Assembly: GCA_000482145.1 (NCBI GenBank)
Contig: AUXH01000119.1
Location: 1 to 39,002 of the forward strand
Length of the DNA stretch: 39,002 nucleotides
Reading direction: 5' to 3'
Origin: Strigomonas culicis
Taxonomy: Eukaryota; Euglenozoa; Kinetoplastea; Trypanosomatida; Trypanosomatidae
Shown here: positions 1-9,446 of the stretch, in pieces
Layout of the letters: each line of letters starts with the position of its first letter
Numbering within the stretch: the first letter of the stretch is position 1
The notes under the pieces: model-generated
The model's input: only the letters and a program-made list of their open reading frames with translations
What the model was told of the DNA's origin: nothing
The model's database searches: none
Program-made: the position numbers and the translations under genes

Positions 1-1025
1 GCGGCGGGCGGCGGCGCGCCCGGGGCCGCGGTGAGGTACTGCCGCAGCAGCGCCCACTCGGCCTGCGTGAGGCCGCTGCCGTAGGCGTCCGCCGCGCTGC
101 CGGCGCCGCGCATCATCACGCGCACGACCTCGAAGCCGTACTTTTTGTGGTAGACGGACATGAAAGTCTCCTCCTCCGCCGTGCCCGCCGCCAGCAGCTG
201 GCGTGGCTGCGTCCTCTCCGCAAACGTGTACTGCTCGCGGTCGCAGCCCCCAAAGATATCCTCCAACAGTGTCGTGACGGAGTTCTTGCGATACGAGCCG
301 GAGGGGTGCACGGGCATACCCCCCGGCTTGCGCACGACCATCAGCGGCAGCGCGGCGGGCGCGTCCGTGGCGGCCGCGCCGCAGTGGAGGATGACGATGG
401 GGTCGCCCCCGAAGATGCGCCCCTCGCGACGCCACACGCGGTGCAGGATTGTGTCCTTCTGACGCAGCAGCAGCTGCGGCGCCAGCAGCACCGGGCAGCG
501 CCCGTCGGCCGCGTCGCCGCGCACTAGCCGGCCCACGCTGTCCGCGTCGTTGGGGAGCACGGTGTGCAGCCACACCCGCACGGCTGCCCACCGCGCCGCT
601 GCGGGGAGGTCGAGCGGCCCCACCGCGCGCGCGTGGGCGGCACACAGCGCGTCGTGGTAGTACTGACCGCACTGGCGGCACTCCGCCTCTCGGTTCTGCA
701 GCCACAGATAGCCCTCCCGCAGCTCCGTGATGTAGGCGCACAGGTTGTCGCGGAAGTCAAAGCAGAGCGACGCCGCCTCGTGCACTGCACCGCCGCGGTC
801 GTCCCCCGCTGGCGGCGGCACGTACGCGAACTCACGCACGAAGAGCTCCAGCAGCGGCATGTCCAGCCACCGCCCCTTCACCGTCGCGCGGAAGACATAG
901 GAGTAGGGCTTAATGCCCAAAAAGTTGCACGCCGGCGGGGCGTAGCGACACGTGGGGCCGCACGGCGCATGGATGGGGTACCGTTCGCCCTCCTCGGGCT
1001 CTGCCGTACCGGTCGTGGTGTCCAT
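1..1025 (-). CDS. RluA-family RNA pseudouridine synthase (RIB2/PUS9-like), C-terminus cut by window edge
   Basis: The reading frame is open from an ATG at 1025 to the left edge and gives 341 residues without a stop. Residues ~183-215 look like the short segment that precedes the catalytic domain in RIB2/PUS9-type enzymes (LLLRQKDTILHRV). Next comes the family's first motif, VRKPGGMPVHPSGSYRKNS at ~231-249. The catalytic aspartate motif (HRLDR-like) is not reached; it is probably beyond the edge, although residues ~262-340 are poorly conserved. The N-terminal part (1-180) has several cysteines (for example CRQCG at ~116-120) that could bind metal, but I see no named zinc finger. The family isomerises uridine to pseudouridine in tRNA or rRNA; target and compartment cannot be told from this fragment. 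It is the most distal gene seen in the left array. Confidence 0.82.
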   Translation of the reverse strand, partial: MDTTTGTAEPEEGERYPIHAPCGPTCRYAPPACNFLGIKPYSYVFRATVKGRWLDMPLLELFVREFAYVPPPAGDDRGGAVHEAASLCFDFRDNLCAYITELREGYLWLQNREAECRQCGQYYHDALCAAHARAVGPLDLPAAARWAAVRVWLHTVLPNDADSVGRLVRGDAADGRCPVLLAPQLLLRQKDTILHRVWRREGRIFGGDPIVILHCGAAATDAPAALPLMVVRKPGGMPVHPSGSYRKNSVTTLLEDIFGGCDREQYTFAERTQPRQLLAAGTAEEETFMSVYHKKYGFEVVRVMMRGAGSAADAYGSGLTQAEWALLRQYLTAAPGAPPPA

Positions 1026-1268
1026 TCTGTCCACTGAGTGCCTGTGTCGTGCTATCGGCCAGCAGAGAGAAATAGAGACGTAAAGAGAGGGAGGGGGGGA
1101 AGCAAGGACGTGCAGTGCAGAGCTCTAAGAACAACAACAACAACAACAAAAAAAAGCATCTTCCCGCTGAAACCTACCTTCCGATGTGCACGAGCACTCG
1201 TTTTACGTTCACCTTCCTTCGCCCGTCTATTGTTGTTGAGTGTATATGTATACAGAGTGTTCCCCGCG
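1026..1268. other. Spacer with (ACA)n tract
   Basis: Non-coding spacer between two minus-strand genes. It holds an ACA/AAC microsatellite at about 1131-1149, seen as TTG repeats on the transcribed strand, followed by a short A run. Pyrimidine-rich stretches on the minus strand are suitable for trans-splicing of the 1-1025 gene. Confidence 0.6.
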
Positions 1269-2849
1269 TTACTGGTTCTTGCGCCGCACCAGCTCCACGA
1301 GTCGCATGTGAGCATCTTGGTTCCGCTTCATCCTTTTGCGGAGGTAAATGACAATGAACTCTCCCCCCACTGCCAGAACAAACATCATGACGAACAGCAC
1401 CACCAAGACGGGATTGGCCGTGCACGTCATGGTCTCCCTCACGTAGGTGTAGCAGAAGTAGGACCCGCAGTCCGCCTTACCGCAGAGATTGAGAGGCTCG
1501 TAGTAGTCTTGCTCCGGGCTGCAGGACGCCGCCGGCATGCACACGGACGCGTCCGTCGTGGGCACGCGCGCCACGGCCAGATAGAGCAGCGGCATCGACC
1601 GCCACTGCAGTGGCACGCTGGTGGAGAGCACAGGGTTGCGCGTGACGGCGACCGTCCCGCCCTTCAGCAGGAGGACGCCGATCGCGAGCACAGGCTCGCG
1701 GTAGGTGGCCGCGGCCACCCGGCGACGCGCCGCGGTGACGGAGCCGGAGGAAAAGAGGCGCAGGACGCCGTCCTCGACCAGCTCGTTGAGGTCCAGTGTG
1801 AAGACGCAGGAGCTCTCGCTGTACGGCGGCGTGCCCGCGCTGCGGAGGATGCGCCCCTTGTCGACGCTGAGGCTCAGCGGCGGCAGGCTGCCAACCAGCG
1901 AGGCGTCCAGCTGACAGGTGTAGTACTCGCCGGTGCGGTAGGCGCTCTTCTCTGACGCCAGGATCGCCCACACGCAGGCACCGGAGCGCAGCAGTGACGT
2001 GCTGCTCCCGGCGGATTGCGGTATCCACGCGGCGATGGCGCGGATCAGCTCCCACGGTAACGACAGCGAGTCCGCATGCGCCTCGACCGTGAGGAGCGCC
2101 GTGTAGCCGTCGCCGAGAAAGGAGCCGTCGTCGTACGACAGAATGGTGGACAGCGAGCGCGCACACATGGACAGCTTGACCGGGAACAGGAGGCTGCCGT
2201 CGCCGTCGTACCCCGAGATGGTCCCTGCCGACACGTAGTAGCGCGGGTCCACAAGCCGCACGAGGCAGAGCGTGCACACGGTGGTGCAGGTGGTGCTGCC
2301 GCTGCAGTAGTCGGCCCGCAGGCTGGCGGCCGCCGCGCTCGCGACGGGGGCCAGCGGCAACACGTTGGTCTGCACGATCGTCTTGTTCGTCGTGGAGAGG
2401 ATGAAGGTGCTGTTGACGCAGGAACTGCAGGGAAAGGCGGAGCTGAACCCTCCCGTGCCAGCCTCCAGCGCAATGGTGGCGAGGCTGAGCTGGCTCTCAA
2501 TGGCGGAGTACATGTCGCACAGATAGCCGGCGCAGATACTCACCGCGTCCGCCGCGGTGCCCATGGTGGAGAGGTTCCGGCGGTAGATGCCTGGGGGAGT
2601 CATGCTGTTCCACGCGATGCTTTGCTGCACACGCACACCTGTGCCGCTGCTACAATATGCCTCTGCGACACTAGCGTTGTACTCATACGCCGTGCAGAAA
2701 GTGTACTCAGACGTCATGAGCTGACCGGAGTTGGATTCAATCTTGAACACCGCACGCACAATGGCGGGGCTCAGCGACGCCCCATCCACGCACCCCACCA
2801 CAAACAACGCCACAAGGAAGAGAAAAGTATATCTTACTAGTGTAGACAT
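1269..2849 (-). CDS. Type I membrane protein with signal peptide, function unknown
   Basis: The protein has 526 residues. The N-terminus (MSTLVRYTFLFLVALFVVGC) is a clear signal peptide, probably cleaved near residue 24. A long cysteine-containing ectodomain with several N-glycosylation sequons follows, for example NAS and NST. One hydrophobic segment at ~481-502 is followed by a 24-residue, strongly basic cytoplasmic tail (LRKRMKRNQDAHMRLVELVRR). The topology suggests a surface, flagellar-pocket or endomembrane protein with a large lumenal part. Paired cysteines just before the membrane span (CSPEQDYY, CGKADCGSYFC) suggest a small disulphide-bonded stalk. I do not recognise a family. Codon use is GC-rich like the neighbours, and the ATG at 2849 directly opens the signal peptide. 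Confidence 0.8.
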   Translation of the reverse strand: MSTLVRYTFLFLVALFVVGCVDGASLSPAIVRAVFKIESNSGQLMTSEYTFCTAYEYNASVAEAYCSSGTGVRVQQSIAWNSMTPPGIYRRNLSTMGTAADAVSICAGYLCDMYSAIESQLSLATIALEAGTGGFSSAFPCSSCVNSTFILSTTNKTIVQTNVLPLAPVASAAAASLRADYCSGSTTCTTVCTLCLVRLVDPRYYVSAGTISGYDGDGSLLFPVKLSMCARSLSTILSYDDGSFLGDGYTALLTVEAHADSLSLPWELIRAIAAWIPQSAGSSTSLLRSGACVWAILASEKSAYRTGEYYTCQLDASLVGSLPPLSLSVDKGRILRSAGTPPYSESSCVFTLDLNELVEDGVLRLFSSGSVTAARRRVAAATYREPVLAIGVLLLKGGTVAVTRNPVLSTSVPLQWRSMPLLYLAVARVPTTDASVCMPAASCSPEQDYYEPLNLCGKADCGSYFCYTYVRETMTCTANPVLVVLFVMMFVLAVGGEFIVIYLRKRMKRNQDAHMRLVELVRRKNQ

Positions 2850-3256
2850 CGTACTCGTAGAGATGAAAGTGGAGGAAGGGGGTCAAACCAAAAATGCTGG
2901 GCGCATCAAGTGAAAATACTAGAGTGACAGAAGAACAACCCCTATAATCGCAACAGCATACATCCGTTGCTAAAGAGAAATGTTTTTCTAGCATGCAGGA
3001 CTCATTCATCACTTTTTCGTTAACTTAACTCTTACTATCAAAGATAGCTGAAGACAGGTGTGTATTTAAATGCATCGATTGTGTCTACGCAGTGCCACCT
3101 CGAAATGCAACAGAGGAGCAACAAAACAAACACACATACATATAAAGCTGCGACAGTACATGCTTAGCACCATTTCAAAAGCAACGAATCCTTCACGTAT
3201 CCCCTTTCGTCTTGTTGCCCGGCTACACGGAGGAGCGGGCCGAGAGCGGTGGTCAC
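2850..3256. other. Intergenic spacer
   Basis: A/T-rich spacer of about 400 bases between two minus-strand genes. Short open frames are present but none has a convincing protein character. I see no RNA gene or long repeat. Confidence 0.6.
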
Positions 3257-4351
3257 TTAAAGTGCATGTAGAGAGGTCGGATCCTCGTGATTTTGAGCCT
3301 GCTCGTCCGCATGGCAGAGCGCACAGACCTTTTCCTCGAGTGAGTTAATCAGCTCGTTTTGCGCCCGGATCATCTCGTCCCTCTCGTGGAGCTTCCGCTC
3401 CAGCGACTCAATGAGTGCGAGTGCACCCACCTCTACCCTTTTCTCAGGTGTGGGTGGGGTCTCTCCTTCGCTCTCGAGCGGTTCCTCTTCCAGCTCCAGC
3501 TGCTGGTGGGGCGTCTCCGCCGACACGGGCGCGTACTGCGAGTACTTGGGCACTGTGACGCGCGGCTTGCGCAGTGACAGGATCTCCTCCGCCGGCGGCT
3601 GGCCCAGCCGGAATTCGTGGGGAATGGTCAGCGCCCCCTTCCACTTGGATATGTCCGGGCCGCCGGCGCGCCGCTCTGCCTCCTCCCGGCGCCGCCGCGC
3701 CGCCTCCAGCCTCTCCTTGTGCTGCGCCGTCGCCGCGTCGTCCAGCACGGGCCGCGCGCTCGCGCGCGGCGCGTTCGTCTGCCGAGCGCGCCGGTCCGTG
3801 TGGGGCTGGAAGGTGCACTCCGCGGCGCGCTCCTTCTGTAGGCGCGTGCGGGTCTCTTCCAGCACGCGCTCGCGGCGGCGCAGCCAGCTCTGCGACTTGT
3901 GGTACATGACGTCCGACGGGGACGCCGTGTAGTAGCGGCCCGCCGCGCGCAGCTGGCTTGTCAGCACCTCCTCGTACACCTCGGACTCGTCCTTCAGCGG
4001 CGCGCGGCGCGCCGCATGCATGGCGCTGGTGTGCGCGCCGCTCTTGCTCCCACTCACCGACCGCTCCGCGCTGCTGTGGGCGTGCGGCGCGTGGCTGCCG
4101 GATGGGTAGCGCTGCAGAGGCGCGGGGAGCTGCGCGGGCTCCCGCTCCAGCACTCTGGAGAGCGCCTCTAGGGTGTCCGGTGCGTCCTCCCCCCAGTGCG
4201 CTGTTGGCACATGCGCCCCTTCTACCCCCTGCAGACCCCCATCGCCCATCTGCGGAGGCGAGATGTCGCTGTTCAGTTGATCCATGTAGTTGCGGTGCTC
4301 CGCCAGTTTCGAGCGGTACAGCGCCAGTTTCTCATTTATGTCGGTTGACAT
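3257..4351 (-). CDS. Charged coiled-coil protein, unknown function
   Basis: The protein has 364 residues, no signal peptide and no membrane span. The N-terminus (MSTDINEKLALYRSKLAEHR) is helical, followed by a low-complexity Ser/His/Ala-rich linker (~35-120). A long Arg/Glu-rich helix (~152-230) contains a TFQPHTDRRAR element at ~180-190. That type of TFxP phrase recurs in flagellar and cytoskeletal proteins of protists, but it is only suggestive. The C-terminus (~311-343) is a good heptad coiled coil (ALIESLERKLHERDEMIRAQ) and ends in CALCHAD, two cysteines that could pair or bind metal. A cytoskeletal role is an inference from composition only. The ATG at 4351 is the first in frame and the N-terminus looks natural. 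Confidence 0.72.
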   Translation of the reverse strand: MSTDINEKLALYRSKLAEHRNYMDQLNSDISPPQMGDGGLQGVEGAHVPTAHWGEDAPDTLEALSRVLEREPAQLPAPLQRYPSGSHAPHAHSSAERSVSGSKSGAHTSAMHAARRAPLKDESEVYEEVLTSQLRAAGRYYTASPSDVMYHKSQSWLRRRERVLEETRTRLQKERAAECTFQPHTDRRARQTNAPRASARPVLDDAATAQHKERLEAARRRREEAERRAGGPDISKWKGALTIPHEFRLGQPPAEEILSLRKPRVTVPKYSQYAPVSAETPHQQLELEEEPLESEGETPPTPEKRVEVGALALIESLERKLHERDEMIRAQNELINSLEEKVCALCHADEQAQNHEDPTSLHAL

Positions 4352-4951
4352 GGGAAACCAGCGCTACAATGTGTGATCTGTTACAAATAAAGGAATGGAG
4401 GCAAACGTATTAAAGGAGTTGTGCCTCCCAGCGGTGTACAAAGAAAAAAAAAGAAAAAGAAATGAGAATTAGAAAATCACGACTTTGTGAAGATACAACA
4501 TGACGGTAAAGAAGAGAGAAGATGGTGGGGAAATGTGTGTATGTGCATGTGCGTGAGTGTGATGGGAAGCAGTGACTCGTTCTTCGATATACTTTCTTTC
4601 GCTTTTGTATTAACTAAATAACAACACCTATAACAGCCAGATGGGAACTAGATCTTCTGCATATATTCTCTCTCCCACTTTTTTTAAAAAAGAAAACGTT
4701 CGGTTAACTATGCGAAAGTGCTTTCGCCAGCTATCTTTGAGAATTATTCATTTTTTTTTTACTTTACCTTACATCACTTTTTTTTCTTTTTTTTTTGATG
4801 CTTCCTTGTTTTACACCCCCAAGGAAGGTGAACAAACCCAAATAAAAGGCGAACATGTGCATTGATAAACGAATATAGTTCGTACAGTGATAGCGTAAGT
4901 AACCAGAGCAAGAGAAAAGAAAACAAACGGAATAATAAAAAAGACTCAACC
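4352..4951. other. Intergenic spacer, homopolymer-rich
   Basis: About 600 bases of A/T-rich spacer with T runs (near 4678-4684, 4750-4760 and 4779-4797) and A runs. It should contain the 3' UTR of the coiled-coil gene and the 5' UTR-distal parts of the array; order on the minus strand is coiled-coil gene downstream of the hydrolase gene. No gene is recognisable. Confidence 0.6.
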
Positions 4952-7108
4952 CTAAAAGGGACATAAGAGTCTAACAAGACGCAGGAGCCAAGGCCGCTCA
5001 CATGGGGGGACCGCCAATGGGAGCACACCGTCGGGCAGCGCCTCGCTGGCGCTCTCCTTGACCCAACGCGCATTGCATCTATCGGCGGCGGACGCGATGG
5101 CGCTCTCACTTGCCTCCCTCCGCTGCTCCGGCTCCCAATCGCACACGAAGTCGACGCAGCAGCTGCGGCTGCCGGCGATGCACTCCTCGACGATGGCATC
5201 CGTGTGGTTTCCGTCCGGGATAACGATGAACTGGATATCGACGGGCGGGAGGGGTCCGTCGTGCACCCCCAGCACGCTGACCGCGTCCGGCCGCTGGGTC
5301 GCGAAGGCGTGGCGGCTGCGCTCCTCCTGGCACATGAGGCGCCGCAGGGCGAAGCGCTGCTGGGCGTTGCGCAGCGTCGCGACGAGCGTGGCGCTCTCCG
5401 CCAGCGGCGACGTCGTGTCGCGGCCACCGTGCAGGAAGTGCATGCGCGCCGGGAGCAGATCGAACACGTTGTCGGGAAGGGCCTCGCCGGTGTCGCCCGA
5501 GCGGCGGCTGTCGAAGTACGCGCCGATGGAGTAGCGCGGCAGGCCGGTCTCGCCCCCGCACATGGAGTGCAGCACCTTGCGGCTCAGCCCGCGCCGGTGG
5601 AGGTACGGCATCAGCCGCTCCAGGTTGTACGTGCCGCTGAGGCCGACGTAGCGGTGGATCGACCTGCGGGGGCTGTAGCGCGGCACGTTGTACGCGACGT
5701 CGGAGGGCGGCGGGACGCTGCTCGACGTCCCGCCGCTCGCCTCGTACGCGGCCAGGTGCGCCTGCGAGAGCAGCGACATCATGGTGAGGTGGGCGCCCGC
5801 GGAGTGGCCGAGCAGCGTCACGTTGCCGAGGTCGCCATTGTAGCGCTCCGCATTGTTGAGCACCCACGCGATGGCGTCCGACACGTCCAGCGTCATGCCC
5901 TCCAGTGTCGTTTGCGGGAAGTTGCGGTAGTCGGGGCAGAACACGACGTAGCCGCGCGCCGCGAAGATGCGCGCGACCATGCTTGCCCACAGGTGGCTGC
6001 CGACGATCCAGGCGGCGCCGGAGACGATGATGATGACGGGGAACTTGCGTCGTCGGAGCTTGGCGTTCCCCTTCACCGCATCCAGTGTCTGCATGAGCGA
6101 ATCCAATGGAACGGGGAGCACAATGTCCACCTTGGCTCTGTTGTGGAGGTTCATGCGGTCCTCTGCGTCGTCGGCGAGCGCGCGCGACGGCGGCAGCGCG
6201 GTCGAAAACCGCGCGGACGAGCGGGAGCCCTTGCTCTCGAAGGGCGAGAGCGGCTTGATCGCCCGCGTCACGTCCGCGCCCAGCGCCGCGCCGCGGTCGG
6301 CCCGGGGCGCCTCCTGGCCGGGCGGCGGCGGCAGGGGCGACTCGCCGCGGTCCTGCGGGTCGGTGCCCGCGTGGTGCGGCTCCTCCCCCGTCGTCATGTC
6401 GCAGCTGGAGCTGGAGCACTGCAGCGACGGGTCCGTCTCCTTCGAGAAGGCCGCCGGCGCGGAGTGCATCGCGCGCACGCGCAGGTCGTCCGGCTGGGAC
6501 CGCGCGTGCGACACGCGGCGCGCCGGCGGCCGCTGCCGCCGCGCGATGGGCAGACTCCGCAGCGCCGAGCCGTCGGCCGGGTTGATGCTGAGGTCCGTGA
6601 TGCGCTCCAGGGCGGCGAAGTCGAGGCCGCCGCGGGGGCCGGCACCGGGCCGGCCCTTGCTGGGGCGAGCGGCGAACCGCTGCGCGGTGGTGGGCCCATC
6701 CTGCGGCGCGCTCGGCGGCGTGTGGTCCGGCGCCGGCTCGCTCATGGCGTGCCGCTCGTGCGGCTGGCGCCGCGCGGGCGGACAGGTGCGCTCCGCGTCG
6801 ACAGTGGCGCCGCGGATGACCTGCCTGCGGTCGCTCCACCACTTGCTGGTCAGCCCCTCGTCTTCCAAGACGCGCAGCACGTTGCGCTTGACGGTCGCGA
6901 GGGAGGATCTGTAGGACACGCGGCGTATAATGCGATCCGAGGTAATGTACCACCACACATGCGGAATAAAGAAGACCCAGACACAGGCGCCAAATGTGTA
7001 GAGACGGACCATTTGGACGAACCACAGAGCATCCGTGCTCATGAGGTACATGAGCTGGGCCGCGCTATGCAGCATCCAGAGGAGTTGACGAATGGCATAG
7101 GGAATCAT
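4952..7108 (-). CDS. Isoprenylcysteine methylesterase-like alpha/beta hydrolase
   Basis: The protein has 718 residues from the first in-frame ATG at 7108. The hydrolase core matches prenylcysteine alpha-carboxyl methylesterase (ICME) enzymes: an oxyanion-region strand VIIIVSGAAWIVGSHLW (~358-374), the phrase PDYRNFPQ (~392-399), the nucleophile elbow GHSAGAH with Ser ~436, the acid Asp ~564 in LHGGRDTTSP, and His ~635 in PDGNHTDA. The triad looks complete. The family removes the methyl ester from prenylated protein C-termini, usually at endomembranes. Unusually, ~350 residues precede the core: hydrophobic segments at ~35-55, then a long disordered Pro/Arg/Ser-rich region (~100-320). A later start at one of the next methionines is possible, because the first AG after the upstream T-rich tract lies inside the frame. 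Confidence 0.82.
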   Translation of the reverse strand: MIPYAIRQLLWMLHSAAQLMYLMSTDALWFVQMVRLYTFGACVWVFFIPHVWWYITSDRIIRRVSYRSSLATVKRNVLRVLEDEGLTSKWWSDRRQVIRGATVDAERTCPPARRQPHERHAMSEPAPDHTPPSAPQDGPTTAQRFAARPSKGRPGAGPRGGLDFAALERITDLSINPADGSALRSLPIARRQRPPARRVSHARSQPDDLRVRAMHSAPAAFSKETDPSLQCSSSSCDMTTGEEPHHAGTDPQDRGESPLPPPPGQEAPRADRGAALGADVTRAIKPLSPFESKGSRSSARFSTALPPSRALADDAEDRMNLHNRAKVDIVLPVPLDSLMQTLDAVKGNAKLRRRKFPVIIIVSGAAWIVGSHLWASMVARIFAARGYVVFCPDYRNFPQTTLEGMTLDVSDAIAWVLNNAERYNGDLGNVTLLGHSAGAHLTMMSLLSQAHLAAYEASGGTSSSVPPPSDVAYNVPRYSPRRSIHRYVGLSGTYNLERLMPYLHRRGLSRKVLHSMCGGETGLPRYSIGAYFDSRRSGDTGEALPDNVFDLLPARMHFLHGGRDTTSPLAESATLVATLRNAQQRFALRRLMCQEERSRHAFATQRPDAVSVLGVHDGPLPPVDIQFIVIPDGNHTDAIVEECIAGSRSCCVDFVCDWEPEQRREASESAIASAADRCNARWVKESASEALPDGVLPLAVPPCERPWLLRLVRLLCPF

Positions 7109-7670
7109 GACAAGGAAAAACAGACACAAAAAAAAGTCGAATGTTTTCCTTGTTTCACTTATGCCCTTGGTTTATTATTGCTTAGATTAACATACACTGT
7201 GTTCGTGAGAGTATTCACAACACAGCAAGAAGTAGCTGCGTGTGTGTGGAGAGAAAAGGGTATCAGATAATGAAAAAGATTATATATTGGGTATTTGATT
7301 AAAAAACAGATGAAGAAAATTACAAATAACTTTGAGTGAGGGTGATGAGGTAGGAGTAGAAGCAAGAGAGAAATGCCATGAAATAAACGGAGGCATGGAG
7401 AGAAAATGCGCTTGCTCCTAACAGTGCAATGCAGATAGATATGCATGAGAATCTGTAAGTAGTATCCAGTTTTTTTTTCTTTGCGTTCACCAGTCAAGGT
7501 AACGTAACCCCCTACACAACACCAGGTGACAGCGAAAAAGTGTTAGGTATGCTCTGTATAGTCTTTAATATGCAATAGACAGAAGCGTTGAGAAATGAAT
7601 AAAGAAAGGAGAAACCAACAAGCCACAAAAAAAAAATGGATAAGATGCATGACGTCAGCAGTCGTCTGAT
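7109..7670. other. Intergenic spacer
   Basis: About 560 bases, A/T-rich, mostly purine-rich on the plus strand and therefore pyrimidine-rich on the transcribed minus strand. The T-rich tract immediately before 7108 on the minus strand is the likely trans-splicing tract of the hydrolase gene. No gene recognised. Confidence 0.6.
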
Positions 7671-8129
7671 TTAGGGATCCATTTTCTCTGCTCTCTTTAT
7701 AAACTGCTTGTCAGGGTCGGATATCCATCCGACGGGTGTGTACTTGCTGCGGAATCGCTCCTCCCACTCGTTGAGCGTCTGCAGGTGACTTGGGGAGAGG
7801 TTTGTCCAATCCGCGTTGATCTCGTCCCGTCCGACGATCACCTTGCCCAGCTGGCGGGAGCTGTCGCAGCCGGCGAAGGCGTTGTACGGGCCCTCGGGCC
7901 CGTACCACTCCAGTGACGCATTGTACAGAATGCCCTTGACACCCACAAAGGCATAGGGTGATTTCCGCCCATTGTACTGTGCGAGCTCCTCTACTGTGTA
8001 CGCGCGTGGTATGAATACGTTTTCGCCCGGCTTCTCAAACAGCTTTTCGCTCTTCTTTTTGTTGAGTGAGAAAAGAACGATGCCGACGATGGCGGCGATA
8101 AGGGCCGCAAGTACGGGCAGAAATGACAT
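7671..8129 (-). CDS. MAPR/Dap1-family membrane-anchored cytochrome b5-like haem protein
   Basis: The protein has 152 residues, a usual size for the family. An N-terminal hydrophobic anchor (~4-22) is followed by a basic stop-transfer patch (NKKKSEK). A cytochrome b5-like haem/steroid-binding domain covers ~40-135. The hallmark of membrane-associated progesterone-receptor (PGRMC/Dap1) proteins is present at ~75-92: WYGPEGPYNAFAGCDSSR, including the tyrosine that coordinates haem in PGRMC1. The C-terminal ending (LNEWEERFRSKYTPVGW) also follows the family. Family members bind haem and support cytochrome P450 enzymes of sterol synthesis at the ER; that role here is inferred. The protein is complete, and the ATG at 8129 sits just before the anchor. 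Confidence 0.92.
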   Translation of the reverse strand: MSFLPVLAALIAAIVGIVLFSLNKKKSEKLFEKPGENVFIPRAYTVEELAQYNGRKSPYAFVGVKGILYNASLEWYGPEGPYNAFAGCDSSRQLGKVIVGRDEINADWTNLSPSHLQTLNEWEERFRSKYTPVGWISDPDKQFIKRAEKMDP

Positions 8130-8470
8130 GTGGTGGATGCACCTGTGACTGCGGTTATCCTAATGATGAAGTGGTTTGATAAACACGTGGCAGCGAGTTG
8201 TGTGCTAAGCGGTGCTAGTGATGTTATGAAAACAACGGTAAAAAAAAGTTGGAGAAAAAGAACAAAAAGGAAACACCTTTCCATTTCAGAAAAGAAAAAA
8301 AAGAGGATAAATCATGAGAAGGGAGGTTTACAACCAGTGTCATTAAACAGAAACGAGCAGATATCATTCCAAGGAAGACACCGAAACACACAGTTCAAAG
8401 GCCTATATGGTGTAATTACTAGTACTCTCAGCGGATACATGATCAAACAAAGCCCATAACATGTGTCGCC
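8130..8470. other. Intergenic spacer
   Basis: About 340 bases, A/T-rich. On the minus strand a pyrimidine-rich tract around 8225-8300 followed by AG dinucleotides is a plausible trans-splice acceptor region for the haem-protein gene. Nothing else seen. Confidence 0.55.
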
Positions 8471-9163
8471 TTAGCGAACAATCGCATCCTCCTGAAGCTC
8501 AATCTCCAGTCTATCCACAGTATAGTTCGGATAGAAACTAATAATAAACGCTTCGGCGCACTTCAGCGTCATATACGCGACCTTGACGGTGGTGGAGCGC
8601 GGCGTATGCGGATCCGCGGTGGCGAAGAGGGAGCCGACAAAGGTGCGCGCGGTCTCCCCGTGCACGCGGCGGATGCGCAGCGCCCCCACCCACCGGCGGA
8701 TCTGCTCCACAGCCAAGTACAGGAGGAACACGTAGGCGCACACCGTGAGGCTGAAGTCGCCCGACAGAAGGTACGCCCCGGCGAGGAGGCGCCACAGCGG
8801 CACCTCTGCCACCCATCCCATCACGTTTTCGACGCCGCCCACGGCGTTCAAGTGGCGCCGCACGGCCGCAAGGAGTGGCTGGCCCGGCGCCGGGGGTGCG
8901 GGGTGGGCCTGCGGGTCGGCCGCGGCGGCCGCCACCGGAGCCGCTGCTGGGGGAGTGGATGGTTGGGCCGCAGCTGGGTCGTCACGGGGTACACTTCGGT
9001 TGCGTAGTGTTGCGTAGTGCAATTTGAATTCATCAAACGTCTTGGCCCGAGGGGCGCTGTGTGGATCTCCTGCTTCGTCTGTCTGATGGAGAGCAAGGAG
9101 CTCCTCGGGGCTAAGGTGCTTCTTCTCCGTCGCCTGGTTGCTGGCTGGCGTGGCGTCTGACAT
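8471..9163 (-). CDS. Single-span membrane protein, unknown function
   Basis: The start is set at the ATG at 9163 (MSDATPASNQATEKKHLSPE), giving 230 residues. The frame stays open further upstream, but that part reads as spacer and its peptide is not protein-like. An acidic N-terminal part (~15-60) precedes an Ala/Pro-rich linker (~62-97). A hydrophobic block lies at ~120-153 (VPLWRLLAGAYLLSGDF and the following residues), then an Arg-rich stretch (RRWVGALRIRRVHGE). A more conserved-looking C-terminal part (YPNYTVDRLEIELQED) follows. It could be a tail-proximal anchored organelle membrane protein. I do not recognise a family. Confidence 0.7.
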   Translation of the reverse strand: MSDATPASNQATEKKHLSPEELLALHQTDEAGDPHSAPRAKTFDEFKLHYATLRNRSVPRDDPAAAQPSTPPAAAPVAAAAADPQAHPAPPAPGQPLLAAVRRHLNAVGGVENVMGWVAEVPLWRLLAGAYLLSGDFSLTVCAYVFLLYLAVEQIRRWVGALRIRRVHGETARTFVGSLFATADPHTPRSTTVKVAYMTLKCAEAFIISFYPNYTVDRLEIELQEDAIVR

Positions 9164-9446
9164 AACAGCTAGTGAATGCGTGCAGCAGACGGTGTGTTCT
9201 ATACTTAATGCAGTGAGACTCTTGCTACTAGAGGATGAGATGCGAGGCAGGGGCAGAAAGAAGACACAGATTGTCTCAGCATGTACACACACAAAAAAAA
9301 AAAAAATGTATCACGAGCATTCATCTTTTTGATGATCATGGGTAGTACCAGTGTAGAGAGAAACAGAAGAGGGAGGCACCGCATCTTCCTTTTTTTTTTG
9401 AAATAGAGAAATGAAAAAGTAAAATCACAGAAATTTCAGAGTGTTT

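Noticed and set aside
5106..7025. Second long minus-strand frame overlapping the hydrolase gene
   Set aside because: Shifted frame of the same GC-rich region; composition is Arg/Ala/Pro-rich without any motif.
5204..7270. Long plus-strand open frame opposite the hydrolase gene
   Set aside because: Its protein is Arg/Ala/Gly/Val-rich with no domain. It mirrors the GC-rich codons of the minus-strand gene, which has a complete hydrolase triad.
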